Assembly (NCBI RefSeq): GCF_003052265.1
Contig: NZ_QANS01000002.1
Location: 248,001 to 312,000 of the forward strand
Length of the DNA: 64,000 nt
Direction: 5' to 3'
Source: Stenotrophobium rhamnosiphilum
Lineage (GTDB): Bacteria > Pseudomonadota > Gammaproteobacteria > Nevskiales > Nevskiaceae
In this document: positions 8,421 to 18,433 of the stretch, piece after piece
How positions within the stretch are numbered: the first letter of the stretch is position 1
Layout: every line of letters begins with the position of its first letter
Notes under the pieces: generated by a model
What the model was told of the DNA's origin: nothing
Databases searched by the model: none
The model's input: only the letters and a program-made list of their open reading frames with translations
Made by a program: the position numbers and the translations under genes

Positions 8421-9350
8421 TTAGGCCGTTTCAGCCTCATCCGAGAGCCAGCGCTTGGGCGCAACCAGCCCATCAGCGTCGATTTCAGCGATGCAAAGCA
8501 TCTCGCCAGCCTCATTCAAAACCGCCAACTGGCCCTGATTTGGTGCATCGGCAACTCTAACCGGCTGGCCACTACGCAGGTAAAAGGCGCGGCCAGCATC
8601 AACCCGCACATTCGGCCAATGGCTGAAAGCTTGAGCCAAAGGCGTCAAAAGCGCTTCAAGCGCCGTATATCCTTGTATTGAGGCCTCTTCCACCTCCTCC
8701 ACAGTCACCATCTTGGGAGACAAGAAGGGCGCTACTTCATAGCGGCGTAGCCCGACTAAATGCGTCACCTGCCCGACTGCGGCGGCGATATCTTCGAGCA
8801 AAGTGCGGATATAAGTGCCCTTGGAGCAGCGCACGTCGAGCACAACCTGCCCCTCGCTGAAGTCCAAAAGCTCTAAAGAATAGATCATGACATCTCGCGC
8901 TTCGCGCTCGATTTCGAGCCCTTGTCGGGCCAATTCGTAAAGCCGCTGCCCATCAAGGCGAATGGCCGAATGCATCGGCGGAATCTGTTTAATCGGCCCA
9001 GTAAACGCAGGCAGCGCAGCCACTAGCGCATCACGAGTGAGTGTAGAAGCATCGGAGCGAGCAACGACCTGCCCTTCACCATCACCCGTATTGGTCTTCT
9101 CACCAATCTTGGCGGTGGCGATATAGCGCTTATCGGAATCCAGCAAAAAACCGCTGACTTTGGTGGCGTGACCAAAACAAATTGGCAGCAAGCCAGTCGC
9201 GAGAGGATCAAGGCTTCCGGTGTGCCCGGCTTTTTCCGATTGATAACGGAAACGTGAAAACTGCAGCGCTTGATTCGATGAGTAACCAATAGGCTTATCG
9301 AACAGCAGAATGCCATTCACTTTGCGTTTAAGTCGCCGAGGTTTGCTCAT
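8421..9350 (-). CDS. truB: tRNA pseudouridine(55) synthase TruB
   Basis: The 309-residue protein makes pseudouridine 55 in the T-loop of nearly all tRNAs. The N-terminus has VNGILLFDKPIGYSSNQALQ, then the catalytic motif AGHTGSLDPLATGLLPICFG with D48 as nucleophile, and RCSKGTYIRTLLEDIAAAVG. The C-terminal part (VRVDAGRAFYLRSGQPV, ending CIAEIDADGLVAPKRWL) is a PUA-like domain. It sits between rbfA and rpsO in the classical order, 59 bases after rbfA. Confidence 0.96.
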   Translation of the reverse strand: MSKPRRLKRKVNGILLFDKPIGYSSNQALQFSRFRYQSEKAGHTGSLDPLATGLLPICFGHATKVSGFLLDSDKRYIATAKIGEKTNTGDGEGQVVARSDASTLTRDALVAALPAFTGPIKQIPPMHSAIRLDGQRLYELARQGLEIEREARDVMIYSLELLDFSEGQVVLDVRCSKGTYIRTLLEDIAAAVGQVTHLVGLRRYEVAPFLSPKMVTVEEVEEASIQGYTALEALLTPLAQAFSHWPNVRVDAGRAFYLRSGQPVRVADAPNQGQLAVLNEAGEMLCIAEIDADGLVAPKRWLSDEAETA

Positions 9351-9409
9351 ACACGTTGATGCGATTGAGTCGCTCGCGTAGAGCGCGTGAATAAAGACGC
9401 CGCTGAGAC

Positions 9410-9808
9410 TTACTCAGGCTTGTCGTCACTCTCAGGCTGCGCAGGAATATGTGCGCGATCTTCTGTAACGGCTTTGCGAATGATCTGTGCGATGCGATCG
9501 CCTTCGCGCAACGCAACGTCTGGCTTAAAGTGCAACTGCGGCACAAAGCGCAGGCGCAGGTTCACACCAAGACCGTGACGCAATTTTCCGGCCGCGTGAT
9601 TGAGGGCTTTGACTGCGGCCTTCAACTGATCATCCGGCCCAAGCAAACTGACAGTGACGTTGGCCTGACGCATGTCTGGCGCAACATCAACTGTCGTTAC
9701 TGTTATCCCCACAATGCGCGGATCCGTCAGTTCATGGCGAATCAAAGAAGTCAGCTCGCGCTGAATCTGTACATTGAGTCGCAACTTGCGGGGATATTCT
9801 CTTGGCAT
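9410..9808 (-). CDS. rbfA: Ribosome-binding factor A
   Basis: This 132-residue KH-fold protein starts YPRKLRLNVQIQRELTSLIRHELTDPRIVGITVTTVDVAPDMRQANVTVSLLG, the conserved RbfA core. It binds the neck of immature 30S subunits and helps mature the 16S 5' end, also in the cold. It follows infB by 6 bases, so the two are co-translated. Confidence 0.95.
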   Translation of the reverse strand: MPREYPRKLRLNVQIQRELTSLIRHELTDPRIVGITVTTVDVAPDMRQANVTVSLLGPDDQLKAAVKALNHAAGKLRHGLGVNLRLRFVPQLHFKPDVALREGDRIAQIIRKAVTEDRAHIPAQPESDDKPE

Positions 9809-9814
9809 TAGTAA

Positions 9815-12436
9815 TTAAGCAGCGCCAACCGTACGACGAACCTGAACGCGCTCGAAGCACTCGATCTGATCGCCTGGTTTGATGTCGTTGTAGTTCTTCA
9901 CGCCGATACCGCACTCGGTACCTGCTTCGACCTTGTTAACGTCATCTTTGAAGCGACGCAGCGATTCGAGTTCGCCTTCGTAAACAACCGTCTGGTTGCG
10001 CAGTACTCGGATTGGCTGGCCACGTTGTACGCGACCTTCCATGACCAAGCAGCCGGCAATGTTGCCGAGAATCGATGAGCGGAATACATCGCGGACCTGT
10101 GCGGTGCCGAGAATATTTTCGCGCGTTTCGGTACCCAGCAAACCAGCGATAGCGTCAGTCACATCGTCGATGACGTTGTAGATGATGCTGTAGTAACGCA
10201 TATCAACGCCGGTGTCCTGGATGCGCTTACGCGCAACGCTGTCAGCACGAACATTGAAGCCGATGATGATGGCCTTCGAAGCCAGCGCCAAATCGACGTC
10301 GGATTCGCTGATGCCGCCGATGCTGGCCGACAACACGTTGACCTTGATCTCTGCGCTCGGCAGTTTGCGCAACGCGTCGGCCAATGCTTCTGCAGAGCCC
10401 TGCACGTCGGTCTTGATCATCAGGTTGAGCGACTTCTGTTCGCCGCCGCTGCCATCGCCCATCTGAGCAAAAATCTGATCCATGCGAACAGCTTGGCTCT
10501 GTGCCAGTTTCTGTTCACGCATTTTGGTTTCGCGGAGCAGTGCGAGTTCACGCGCTTTGCGTTCGTCAGCAACCACAACTACGTCGTCGCCAGCATCAGG
10601 AACGCCGGAAAGTCCGAGCACCGCGACAGGAATCGACGGGCCAGCTTCTTTCACCGGCTTACCGGTTTCATCAAACATGGCGCGAACGCGACCAAAGTGT
10701 GGGCCCGTGAGAATCACGTCGCCCTGCTTCAGCGTACCGGCGCGCACCAGAACGGTTGCGACAGCGCCGCGACCTTTCTCAAGTGACGATTCAACGATGG
10801 TGCCACGTGCAGGCACATCGATTGCAGCTTTGAGTTCCAACACTTCGGCCTGAATCAACAGCGCATCGAGCAGTGCATCGATACCTTCGCCGGTGACTGA
10901 AGACACGCCAACAAACTGGACGTCGCCGCCCCAATCTTCTGGCTGAACTTCCAACTTGGAAAGTTCCATTTTGACGCGCTCAGGATCTTTCGATGGCTTA
11001 TCAATCTTGGTCATGGCCACAACGATCGGCGCACCAGCAGCCTTCGCGTGCTGAATAGCTTCTTTGGTCTGCGGCATCACGCCGTCATCGGCGGCAACTA
11101 CAAGCACAACGATGTCGGTGATCTGCGCACCGCGTGCACGCATGCGCGTAAACGCAGCGTGGCCCGGCGTATCGAGGAAGGTGATTACGCCCTTATCGGT
11201 CTTCACATGGTAAGCACCGATGTGTTGCGTAATACCGCCCGCTTCGCCTGCGGCGACGCGAGTTTTACGAATGTAATCGAGCAGCGAAGTTTTACCGTGA
11301 TCGACGTGGCCCATGATCGTGACCACAGGTGCACGCGTAACCTGCGTTGCGCCGGACTGATCACCAGCCACAGCAATAGTGAGGCTATCTTCAACGTCGG
11401 AAGCCTTAACAGCCTTCGCCTGGTGACCCATTTCTTCGACCATCAACATCGCAGTGTCTTGGTCCAAGGTCTGGTTGATGGTGGCCATCACGCCATTCTT
11501 CATCATCACGCGAATCAGGTCGGTAGCCTTTACCGCCATGCGGTTGGCGAGTTCGCCGACCGTGATGGCTTCAGGCACTTCGACTTCGCGCACGATTGGT
11601 GCAACCGGCTTTTCGAAACCGTGTGCATTGTCGACGCGTATACGGCCCGTAGGCTTCTTGCTCTTCTTTTCACGCTTGCCGGATTTACCTTCGGCAACGT
11701 GTAATTCGCTGCGGCCGTGATGACCACCCTTATTACGATCTGGGGCAGCAGTCGTCGTCGTAGCAGCCGTTTTTTCTGGCTTCTTAGCTGGAACTGGCAC
11801 AACCACTGGTGGCGGCGCATTTCTCATCTCAGCGGCGCGACGAATATTTTCTTCTGCACGACGACGCGACTGCTGGGCATCCCAGCTCGCTTTGAAGATT
11901 GGATCGTTCTTGAGGCGATCAGCGTGCTGCTGCTTATCGCGCAGTTCGGCTTCTTCAGCTTCGCGCTTAACGCGGTCGGCTTCTTCGCGTGCGTGACGCA
12001 CAGCTTCTTCTGCAGCGCGGCGCACTTCGGTTTCCGCGGCAACGCGAGCGGCGACAACTTCACGCTCGGCTAATTCTTGCGCAACGCGCGCTTCGGCTTC
12101 TGCAGCAATTTCATCAGCCGCTTCCTGGCTGTCTGCTTTCAGATAAGTGCGACGCTTGCGCACTTCGATGCTGACCGTTTTGGTCGGCGCGCCACGTCCA
12201 CCACCGAGTTTGATCTCGGTTGTTTCCTTGCGCTTGAGCGTGATGCGGCTGGTTGGCGCAACAGCGCCGCCACGGCCTTTCTGCTGGAGATAAACCAGCA
12301 GCGCCTGCTTATCAGCAGCGCTCAATTCGGATTTCTCGCCAGCCACAACTACACCGGCCTCCTTAAGCTGCGTAAGGATTTCCGTGACCGGGCGGCTCAA
12401 TTCAGTGGCGAACTCTTCAACTGTTACCGTTGACAT
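9815..12436 (-). CDS. infB: Translation initiation factor IF-2
   Basis: The 873-residue GTPase brings formyl-Met-tRNA to the 30S P site and promotes subunit joining. It begins with the IF2_N domain ([26 protein letters not shown]), followed by a long charged Ala/Arg/Glu-rich stretch, probably helical, at about 110-215 and a second IF2_N-like motif ([30 protein letters not shown]). The G domain has GHVDHGKTS (G1), DTPGHAAF (G3) and MTKIDK (G4). Domains II-IV end with the fMet-binding region [39 protein letters not shown] second initiation site for a shorter isoform is known in enterics but cannot be placed here. Confidence 0.97.
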   Translation of the reverse strand: MSTVTVEEFATELSRPVTEILTQLKEAGVVVAGEKSELSAADKQALLVYLQQKGRGGAVAPTSRITLKRKETTEIKLGGGRGAPTKTVSIEVRKRRTYLKADSQEAADEIAAEAEARVAQELAEREVVAARVAAETEVRRAAEEAVRHAREEADRVKREAEEAELRDKQQHADRLKNDPIFKASWDAQQSRRRAEENIRRAAEMRNAPPPVVVPVPAKKPEKTAATTTTAAPDRNKGGHHGRSELHVAEGKSGKREKKSKKPTGRIRVDNAHGFEKPVAPIVREVEVPEAITVGELANRMAVKATDLIRVMMKNGVMATINQTLDQDTAMLMVEEMGHQAKAVKASDVEDSLTIAVAGDQSGATQVTRAPVVTIMGHVDHGKTSLLDYIRKTRVAAGEAGGITQHIGAYHVKTDKGVITFLDTPGHAAFTRMRARGAQITDIVVLVVAADDGVMPQTKEAIQHAKAAGAPIVVAMTKIDKPSKDPERVKMELSKLEVQPEDWGGDVQFVGVSSVTGEGIDALLDALLIQAEVLELKAAIDVPARGTIVESSLEKGRGAVATVLVRAGTLKQGDVILTGPHFGRVRAMFDETGKPVKEAGPSIPVAVLGLSGVPDAGDDVVVVADERKARELALLRETKMREQKLAQSQAVRMDQIFAQMGDGSGGEQKSLNLMIKTDVQGSAEALADALRKLPSAEIKVNVLSASIGGISESDVDLALASKAIIIGFNVRADSVARKRIQDTGVDMRYYSIIYNVIDDVTDAIAGLLGTETRENILGTAQVRDVFRSSILGNIAGCLVMEGRVQRGQPIRVLRNQTVVYEGELESLRRFKDDVNKVEAGTECGIGVKNYNDIKPGDQIECFERVQVRRTVGAA

Positions 12437-12470
12437 AGGATTCCGGGTGTAGGAGGTGGCGTGCTAGGGA

Positions 12471-13958
12471 TTAAGCGAATTGGCGAGCGCGAGCTGCCAT
12501 GATTAGCTTCGAAGCCTTGGCTTCATCCAGAGACACTTTTTCGAGCAACTCATCAGTTGCCAGATCAGCAAGGTTTTCGCAGTTGACGATGCCCGCATCT
12601 GCAAGCAGATAGGCGGTGTCATCGTCCATGCCTTCCAGCGCCAACAAATCATCTTCTGGCTTGGAAGTCGCGGCGCGCTCGGCCTTGGCAATTGCCTTGG
12701 TCAGCAACACATCGCGTGCACGGTTACGCAGTTCTTCAACAATCTGTTCGTCGAACTCTTCGATCTGCAGCAGTTCTTCGGTCGGCACGTAGGCGACTTC
12801 CTCAAGCGAGGTGAAGCCTTCTGCAACGAGAATCGAAGCCACTTCGAGATCGACATCCAACTGTTCGTGGAACAGCTGCTGGATCGACTGGTTTTCGGTG
12901 TCTTTCTTGGCTTCGGCATCAGCCGAAGTCATGACATTGAGCACCCAACCGGTGAGCTCAGATGCGAGACGAACGTTCTGACCACCGCGGCCAATCGCCA
13001 TCGCGAGTTTTTCTTCAGATACGCCGATCGTCATCGCGTGGGAGTCTTCGTCCATCACGATGTTTTCGACTTCTGCTGGCGCCATTGCGTTGATTACGAA
13101 CTGGGCGACATTGTCATCCCAAGGCACGATATCAACGCGCTCGCCTGCGAGTTCGTTGGAGACGCTCTGCACGCGCGAACCGCGCATGCCGACGCAAGCA
13201 CCGACTGGATCAATGCGCTTGTCTTTGGCTTGCACTGCAATCTTGGCGCGCAGGCCAGGATCACGAGCAGCGCCTTTGAGTTCAATCAGGCCCTGTGCAA
13301 TTTCTGGCACTTCAAGCTTGAACAGTTCCATCAGGAACTGTGGCAGCGTGCGCGACAGGAACAACTGTGGGCCGCGAGCCTGCGGGCTCACTTCATACAG
13401 ATAACCACGCATACGGTCGCCAGGGCGGACCGGCTCACGTGGGATCACGTGTTCGCGAGGAATGATGGCTTCAGCGTTGTTGCCGAGATCAATGATGATG
13501 GCGCCGCGCTCGATGCGCTTAACCACGCCCATGATCAGCTCGCCAACGCGGCCCTTGTAGGCTGCAACAACCTGTGCACGTTCGGCTTCGCGCACTTTCT
13601 GCACGATGACCTGCTTAGCTTTCTGTGCGCCGATACGACCGAAGTCGACCGACTCAACTTTGTGTTCAATCACTTCGCCCGGCTTGATGTCCGGATATTC
13701 TTTCTGCGCGTAGCTCAGTTTGATCTGGCGCTCGAAGTATTCGAAGTCTTCGCTGTCATCTTCGAGCACAGTCCAGCGGCGGTACGATTCGTACTCGCCA
13801 GTGCTGTGGTCAATGGAGACGCGAACATCGGACTCGTCGCCGTAGCGTTCTTTAGTCGCAGATGCGAGGGCGGCTTCCAATGCCAGGAAAATGGTTTCTT
13901 TATCGACGCCCTTCTCGTTAGAGACGACATCAACCATCAACAGAATGTTCTTGTTCAT
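12471..13958 (-). CDS. nusA: Transcription termination/antitermination protein NusA
   Basis: The 495-residue protein has the N-terminal RNA-polymerase-binding domain (MNKNILLMVDVVSNEKGVDKETIFLALEAALASATKERYG), an S1 domain (RVGELIMGVVKRIERGAIIIDLGNNAEAIIPR), two KH domains (DPVGACVGMRGSRVQSVSNELAGERVDIV and EKLAMAIGRGGQNVRLASELTGW), and two C-terminal acidic helix-hairpin-helix repeats as in E. coli NusA. It modulates pausing, intrinsic and Rho-dependent termination and antitermination. Its ATG overlaps the rimP stop region by 4 bases. Confidence 0.97.
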   Translation of the reverse strand: MNKNILLMVDVVSNEKGVDKETIFLALEAALASATKERYGDESDVRVSIDHSTGEYESYRRWTVLEDDSEDFEYFERQIKLSYAQKEYPDIKPGEVIEHKVESVDFGRIGAQKAKQVIVQKVREAERAQVVAAYKGRVGELIMGVVKRIERGAIIIDLGNNAEAIIPREHVIPREPVRPGDRMRGYLYEVSPQARGPQLFLSRTLPQFLMELFKLEVPEIAQGLIELKGAARDPGLRAKIAVQAKDKRIDPVGACVGMRGSRVQSVSNELAGERVDIVPWDDNVAQFVINAMAPAEVENIVMDEDSHAMTIGVSEEKLAMAIGRGGQNVRLASELTGWVLNVMTSADAEAKKDTENQSIQQLFHEQLDVDLEVASILVAEGFTSLEEVAYVPTEELLQIEEFDEQIVEELRNRARDVLLTKAIAKAERAATSKPEDDLLALEGMDDDTAYLLADAGIVNCENLADLATDELLEKVSLDEAKASKLIMAARARQFA

Positions 13959-14434
13959 GAACCCGACTTCCCCTGCTCATAATCGGGCACTAAACGCGCC
14001 CGTTCGATCTCAGAAAATTCAAACTCAGTATCGCCATCACCGGTATCAATCGTCACCGAATGAGAACTGACTGCTTTGATTGCACCAACATAGCGACGCC
14101 GACCCTTGGTGTTTTCGCGTGCTGCGAATAACTGCAATTTGGCCTGCTCGCCGATAAACTTTTCATAGTGCGCCGCTTTAACCAGAGGACGATCCATCCC
14201 CGGCGACGACACTTCCAACTGATACGCGCCACGGATTGGATCTTCCACTTCCATGACGCCAGATACTTCGCGGCTCACACGCGTGCAATCTTTCACCGTG
14301 ATACCGCCCGGCGAATCGATATACAGGCGCAGCACAGAAGCGCCGAGGCTGGGGCTGTATTCCAGCAGCAGCAACTCGTAGCCCAGTGACTCAATCACAG
14401 GCTCCAACAGAGCAAGTAACTTATCGTGAACCAA
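13955..14434 (-). CDS. rimP: Ribosome maturation factor RimP
   Basis: The 159-residue protein is needed for 30S maturation. Conserved blocks are LEPVIESLGYELLLLEY, LRLYIDSPGGITVKDCTRVSREVSGVMEVEDPIRGAYQLEVSSPGMDRPLVKAAHYEKFIGE and the C-terminal SH3-like region ending EIERARLVPDY. The first codon is a TTG at 14434. It sits seven bases behind AGGA and matches the family length, whereas no nearby ATG does. A terminator hairpin lies between the upstream initiator tRNA gene and this gene, so part of the expression depends on read-through or on a promoter not recognised here. Confidence 0.94.
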   Translation of the reverse strand: MVHDKLLALLEPVIESLGYELLLLEYSPSLGASVLRLYIDSPGGITVKDCTRVSREVSGVMEVEDPIRGAYQLEVSSPGMDRPLVKAAHYEKFIGEQAKLQLFAARENTKGRRRYVGAIKAVSSHSVTIDTGDGDTEFEFSEIERARLVPDYEQGKSGS

Positions 14435-14454
14435 TTCCGTATCCTGAAAAAACT

Positions 14455-14479
14455 AATAAAAAAAGGCCCTAAAGGGCCT
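14455..14479 (-). terminator. Terminator between tRNA-fMet and rimP
   Basis: AGGCCCT (14464-14470) pairs with AGGGCCT (14473-14479). On the minus strand it is followed by TTTTTTTATT. It separates the tRNA from the rimP-nusA-infB genes and probably acts as a partial terminator. Confidence 0.8.
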
Positions 14480-14613
14480 GGGCACCAACACAAATTTTGG
14501 TAGCGGAAACTGATTTGATTATTGGCAAGTTGCCAAAAAGCATCAACATTCAGAACCGCACGCCAAACAGGCGATCAAAACACAACCTGACGATGAATTG
14601 TCAGCACATAAAT

Positions 14614-14690
<77 letters not shown>

Positions 14691-14704
14691 CCAGACAGAC
14701 CGCA

Positions 14705-14733
14705 ATTATACGGGCAGCACGCCCTCAACGCAA
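14705..14733 (-). promoter_or_regulatory. Promoter of tRNA-fMet (and rimP operon)
   Basis: On the minus strand TTGCGT (14728-14733) is followed after 17 bases by TATAAT (14705-14710), 14 bases before the tRNA 5' end. Confidence 0.7.
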
Positions 14734-14854
14734 TGCAACAATGATGAAAATGTTAGTTATTTTCAGCATTTAAACCAACAACATCTAAAACCTTACTCTA
14801 CCTGTCGATTCCCGCGCATCCATGCGCTCATCGACATACCGTACATCCTGTACA

Positions 14855-14887
14855 TAAATAAAAATGGCTGCATTTCTGCAGCCATTT
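14855..14887 (-). terminator. Terminator after tRNA-Leu
   Basis: AAATGGCTGCA (14862-14872), loop TTTC, TGCAGCCATTT (14877-14887): an 11-bp stem that on the minus strand is followed by TTTATTTAT. It ends the transcript that includes secG and tRNA-Leu. Confidence 0.8.
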
Positions 14888-14895
14888 CCATAGTT

Positions 14896-14980
14896 TGGTG
14901 CCGTCGTCGAGACTCGAACTCGAACGGGTTTCCCCGCTACCACCTCAAGGTAGTGCGTCTACCAATTCCGCCACGTCGGC
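14896..14980 (-). tRNA. tRNA-Leu (GAG)
   Basis: An 85-base tRNA with a long variable arm and encoded CCA. The anticodon stem-loop CTACC-TTGAGGT-GGTAG gives anticodon GAG. The T-arm TCGAG-TTCGAGT-CTCGA is perfect. The acceptor stem GCCGACG/CGACGGC has an A5-A68 mismatch. It lies 33 bases behind secG, the usual place (leuU) in gammaproteobacteria. Confidence 0.95.
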
Positions 14981-15013
14981 AATTTAAACTTTTAAAACTT
15001 GGGGGCCGCTATT

Positions 15014-15406
15014 TTACTCCGGAACCTTCGGAGACTCATCTTTTTTCGCAGCCGGCGTAACAGTTACAGCAGGACCATTGCCTTCAACAGGCACTGCCGG
15101 AGCGGCTGGCGCCGAAGGCAGTTCAATAACAGATGAAGCAGGCTTGATCGAATCAACAATCGACTTCGGACCAGCCTGACCATGAACAACATAGGCCAGT
15201 GCCAAGCTCGTGCCGAAAAATGCTGCGGCAAGCCAAGCCGTCGAGCGGCTCAAAAAGTTTGCAGCGCCACGTGAACCAAACACCGTTCCCGAAGAACCGC
15301 TGCCAAAAGCTGCGCCAGCGTCCGCGCCCTTGCCCTGCTGCAAAAGCACCAGAACAATCAGACCGATCGCAACGACAACCTGAACAATGACTAGAACCGT
15401 GTACAT
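15014..15406 (-). CDS. secG: Protein-export membrane protein SecG
   Basis: The 130-residue inner-membrane protein has the two transmembrane segments of SecG (about residues 2-22 and 52-72) around the conserved loop LLQQGKGADAGAAFGSGSSGTVFGSRGAANFLSRSTAW. It is a subunit of the SecYEG translocon. The C-terminal 50 residues are Pro/Ala-rich, a common extension. It follows tpiA by 12 bases. Confidence 0.95.
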   Translation of the reverse strand: MYTVLVIVQVVVAIGLIVLVLLQQGKGADAGAAFGSGSSGTVFGSRGAANFLSRSTAWLAAAFFGTSLALAYVVHGQAGPKSIVDSIKPASSVIELPSAPAAPAVPVEGNGPAVTVTPAAKKDESPKVPE

Positions 15407-15418
15407 GTTTTACTCGCT

Positions 15419-16186
15419 TTAACCCTTCTGCGACTGCGCAGCCGCGCATATCGCTAGAAAATCCGCCGCCTTAAGAGAGGCCCCGCCGATCAAGCCACCA
15501 TCCACATCGGGGCAAGAAAACAACTCAACTGCGTTGTCGGCTTTAACGCTGCCGCCATAAAGTAGGCGCGTCGAGTTTGAAATTTTAGCATTCTTCGCAG
15601 CCAATTGGCCACGGATAAATGCATGAGCATCTTGAGCCTGCTGCGGCGACGCGGTTTTACCCGTGCCAATCGCCCATACCGGCTCATACGCAACAACCGA
15701 GTTGGCAAAAGAATCAATGCCATTCAGGTCCAAAACCGCATTGAGCTGACGAGCCAAAACCGCTTCCGTCTGCCCCGCTTCGCGCTCCTGCAAAGTTTCG
15801 CCTACGCAGAGGATTGGGGTCAGACCCAGACTCTGGGCCGCTTTGAATTTACCTGCGACCACGTCATCGGCGTCGCCATAAAAAGCGCGGCGCTCGGAGT
15901 GACCAACCAGCACGTACTGACAACCAACTTCCTTCAGCATCGTGCCGTGAATTTCGCCGGTGAATGCGCCGGGTTTTTCTTGCTCGGACAAATTCTGACC
16001 GCCAACTTTGATCTTGCCAGCAGCCTGTTGCGCAACCGCATCGATATAAACCGACGGCGGGCACACCAGAATTTCCACTGAAGCATTAGCGGCAACGCCA
16101 GCCAAAATGCCCGTGATGAGTTCGGCATTCGCGGCACGACCACCGTTCATTTTCCAATTGCCTGCAACCAAGTATTGACGCGACAT
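15419..16186 (-). CDS. tpiA: Triosephosphate isomerase
   Basis: A TIM-barrel enzyme interconverting DHAP and glyceraldehyde-3-phosphate. Visible are AGNWKMNG (catalytic Lys), [11 protein letters not shown] (catalytic His), [17 protein letters not shown] (catalytic Glu and flexible loop 6) and [16 protein letters not shown] (phosphate-binding). An in-frame ATG at 16204 would add six residues, but the ATG at 16186 has a perfect GAGGAGA Shine-Dalgarno sequence eight bases upstream, located inside that extension, so the 255-residue form is preferred. Confidence 0.95.
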   Translation of the reverse strand: MSRQYLVAGNWKMNGGRAANAELITGILAGVAANASVEILVCPPSVYIDAVAQQAAGKIKVGGQNLSEQEKPGAFTGEIHGTMLKEVGCQYVLVGHSERRAFYGDADDVVAGKFKAAQSLGLTPILCVGETLQEREAGQTEAVLARQLNAVLDLNGIDSFANSVVAYEPVWAIGTGKTASPQQAQDAHAFIRGQLAAKNAKISNSTRLLYGGSVKADNAVELFSCPDVDGGLIGGASLKAADFLAICAAAQSQKG

Positions 16187-16215
16187 CTTGTTCTCCTCAG
16201 ACATTCAGTATCAGA

Positions 16216-17553
16216 TCAAGCAACCGCAGCGCGTACGCTAGCGGCAATAGATTCAGCCTCGCGGCGCGTTTCCGTTTCGTCTTCAGCTTCAACCATGACG
16301 CGGATCAACGGCTCGGTGCCTGAAGCACGGAGCAAAACTCGACCACGCGAACCCAGTCGTTGAACGCTTTGCTTTTCAGCTTCGCGCACGGCTGCCAATT
16401 CCAAAATAGGTTTGGCCTTGCCCGTCACAGGAACGTTAATCAGCAGCTGTGGAAATTTGTACATGCCAGACACCAACTGCGCCAAGGACTGCTTGGTTTG
16501 CACCATCGCCGCCAATACTTGCAGCGCAGCAACCAAACCATCACCCGTCGTGGTTTTGTCTAGGCAAATAGCGTGGCCTGATGTTTCGCCACCCAAGTTG
16601 CCAGACTTGGCTTTCAGCATTTCCATCACATAACGATCGCCAACATTGGCGCGCTCAAAGCCGAGGCCCAAAGCGGCAATTGCTTTCTCAAGTCCCAAGT
16701 TGGACATCAAGGTTCCGACCACGGGACCTTTCAAAGCGCCGCTGGCCAATTTTGATTTGGCGAGAACGTACATGATCTGATCGCCGTCGACTTCGTTGCC
16801 ATCGGCGTCAACCATCAAGCAACGATCCGCATCGCCATCCAAGGCAATGCCGAGATCAGCTTTCCGCTTTTTGACAGCAGCTTTCAGACTTTCTAAATGC
16901 GTGGAACCGCAGCCATCGTTGATATTGAGGCCGTTGGGTTTGTCGCCGATTGAATCAACCGTCGCGCCCAATTCTTCAAACACGGCAGGCGCAACTTTAT
17001 AAGCAGCACCATGCGCACAATCGACAACCAATTTAATGCCGTTGAGATTTTTTTCGTCGAAGGTGCTTTTGCAAAATTCGATATAACGACCAGGTGCATC
17101 ATTGATACGCTTCACGCGGCCAAGGAGTTCTGGTGCAACGCACTCCATGGGTTGATCGATCATGGCTTCGATCTCAAGCTCAATTTCATCATTAAGCTTG
17201 GAACCATCAGGGCCAAAGAATTTCACGCCATTGTCGTGATGCGGATTATGCGAGGCGGAAATCACCACGCCAGCCTGTGCACGCAACGCGCGGGTCAGAT
17301 AAGCCACGCCCGGCGTAGGCAGCGGACCCAACAAATCGACATCAACACCAGCGCTGGCCAAGCCCGCTTCCAACGCAGATTCAAAAACGTAGCCAGAACG
17401 ACGCGTGTCTTTACCAATCACCACGCGAGCACCTTGGGCTTTACCCAGAACGCGGCCTGCGGCCCAACCTAGTTTGAGGGCGAATTCGGGCGTCATTGGC
17501 TCAACGCCAACGCGGCCACGCACACCATCAGTCCCAAAATATTTGCGGCTCAC
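16216..17553 (-). CDS. glmM: Phosphoglucosamine mutase
   Basis: The 445-residue enzyme converts glucosamine-6-phosphate to glucosamine-1-phosphate for UDP-GlcNAc synthesis. It starts [13 protein letters not shown], and the phosphoserine loop is [20 protein letters not shown]. The metal-binding loop is [12 protein letters not shown], the sugar-binding loop GGETSGHAI, and the C-terminal phosphate-binding loop [15 protein letters not shown]. Its ATG overlaps the folP stop codon (ATGA). Confidence 0.97.
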   Translation of the reverse strand: MSRKYFGTDGVRGRVGVEPMTPEFALKLGWAAGRVLGKAQGARVVIGKDTRRSGYVFESALEAGLASAGVDVDLLGPLPTPGVAYLTRALRAQAGVVISASHNPHHDNGVKFFGPDGSKLNDEIELEIEAMIDQPMECVAPELLGRVKRINDAPGRYIEFCKSTFDEKNLNGIKLVVDCAHGAAYKVAPAVFEELGATVDSIGDKPNGLNINDGCGSTHLESLKAAVKKRKADLGIALDGDADRCLMVDADGNEVDGDQIMYVLAKSKLASGALKGPVVGTLMSNLGLEKAIAALGLGFERANVGDRYVMEMLKAKSGNLGGETSGHAICLDKTTTGDGLVAALQVLAAMVQTKQSLAQLVSGMYKFPQLLINVPVTGKAKPILELAAVREAEKQSVQRLGSRGRVLLRASGTEPLIRVMVEAEDETETRREAESIAASVRAAVA

Positions 17554-18392
17554 GGTTGAGCTCTCCTTTTATCGCGTAGTGCGGCGGCTACCAGCAGAGC
17601 CTCAGCCGTTGCCCGCACGTCGTGGGCGCGCACTATAGCGGCTCCTTGCCAGACCGCAATAGCGGCCGCTGACAGGGCGGCATTGAGGCGCTGATCAACC
17701 GAAACATCGAGCAACGCCTTAAACATCGACTTGCGAGACACCCCGATCAAGAGCGGGCAATTCAAAGCTTCGAACCATTCCAAATTGGCCAGCAGCTCCA
17801 AATTGTGCGGCAAAGTCTTGCCGAACCCGATACCAGGATCGACAACGATGCGATCCGGTGAAATGCCAGCACCGATGCAAGCACTCACGCGGCTGGTCAA
17901 AAAATCTCGAACTTCGGTCAGCACATCGTCGTAATGCGGTGCGGATTGCATCGTAAGAGGCTCGCCCTGCATGTGCATGAGGCAAACCGCCACTTCGTAG
18001 CGACTAGCGATTTCTATCGCGCCCGGAGCCTGCAGCGCGTTGACGTCGTTGATCATGCTCGCGCCAGCTGCGCAAGCAGCTTCCATCACGGCAGGCTTGA
18101 GCGTATCGATTGAGATAACGCAATCCAATTCTCGAGATAGACATTCGATCACCGGTACAACACGCGCGATCTCTTCTTGCTCACTGACCGGCTGCGCACC
18201 GGGGCGCGTGGATTCGCCACCGATATCAATGATTGCAGCGCCCTCGCCCACCATCTCGCGCGCACGGGCAATAGCTGCATCGAGATTCAAATACTGGCCA
18301 CCATCAGAGAACGAATCTGGCGTGACGTTGAGCACTCCCATCACTACAGGCTTACTCAAATCGAGCGTGGAATTTTTTAGCTTGAGTTGCAT
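17550..18392 (-). CDS. folP: Dihydropteroate synthase
   Basis: The 280-residue TIM-barrel enzyme joins p-aminobenzoate to dihydropterin pyrophosphate; it is the sulfonamide target. Signatures are [66 protein letters not shown] and the C-terminal [17 protein letters not shown]. It overlaps glmM by four bases and is separated from ftsH by 41 bases holding a hairpin. Confidence 0.96.
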   Translation of the reverse strand: MQLKLKNSTLDLSKPVVMGVLNVTPDSFSDGGQYLNLDAAIARAREMVGEGAAIIDIGGESTRPGAQPVSEQEEIARVVPVIECLSRELDCVISIDTLKPAVMEAACAAGASMINDVNALQAPGAIEIASRYEVAVCLMHMQGEPLTMQSAPHYDDVLTEVRDFLTSRVSACIGAGISPDRIVVDPGIGFGKTLPHNLELLANLEWFEALNCPLLIGVSRKSMFKALLDVSVDQRLNAALSAAAIAVWQGAAIVRAHDVRATAEALLVAAALRDKRRAQP

Positions 18393-18408
18393 CGAGCGTG
18401 CAAAGAAT

Positions 18409-18430
18409 TAGGCCGGCTTTCGCCGGCCTA
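18409..18430 (-). terminator. Hairpin between ftsH and folP
   Basis: TAGGCCGGC (18409-18417), loop TTTC, GCCGGCCTA (18422-18430). On the minus strand it is followed only by ATTCTTTG, a weak T-tract, so it may be an RNA-stability or partial-termination element within the operon. Confidence 0.5.
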
Positions 18431-18433
18431 CTT

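Noticed and set aside
12867-13982. A 371-codon open frame on the plus strand opposite nusA
   Set aside because: It is the antisense shadow of nusA; its composition (His/Asp/Phe-rich) has no domain signature, and nusA is fully intact on the other strand.
14729-14740. A PhaR-box-like CGCAATGCAACA at the -35 of the tRNA-fMet promoter
   Set aside because: The core differs from the three phaR-region boxes at the central base, and PhaR control of an initiator tRNA would make little sense; probably chance.
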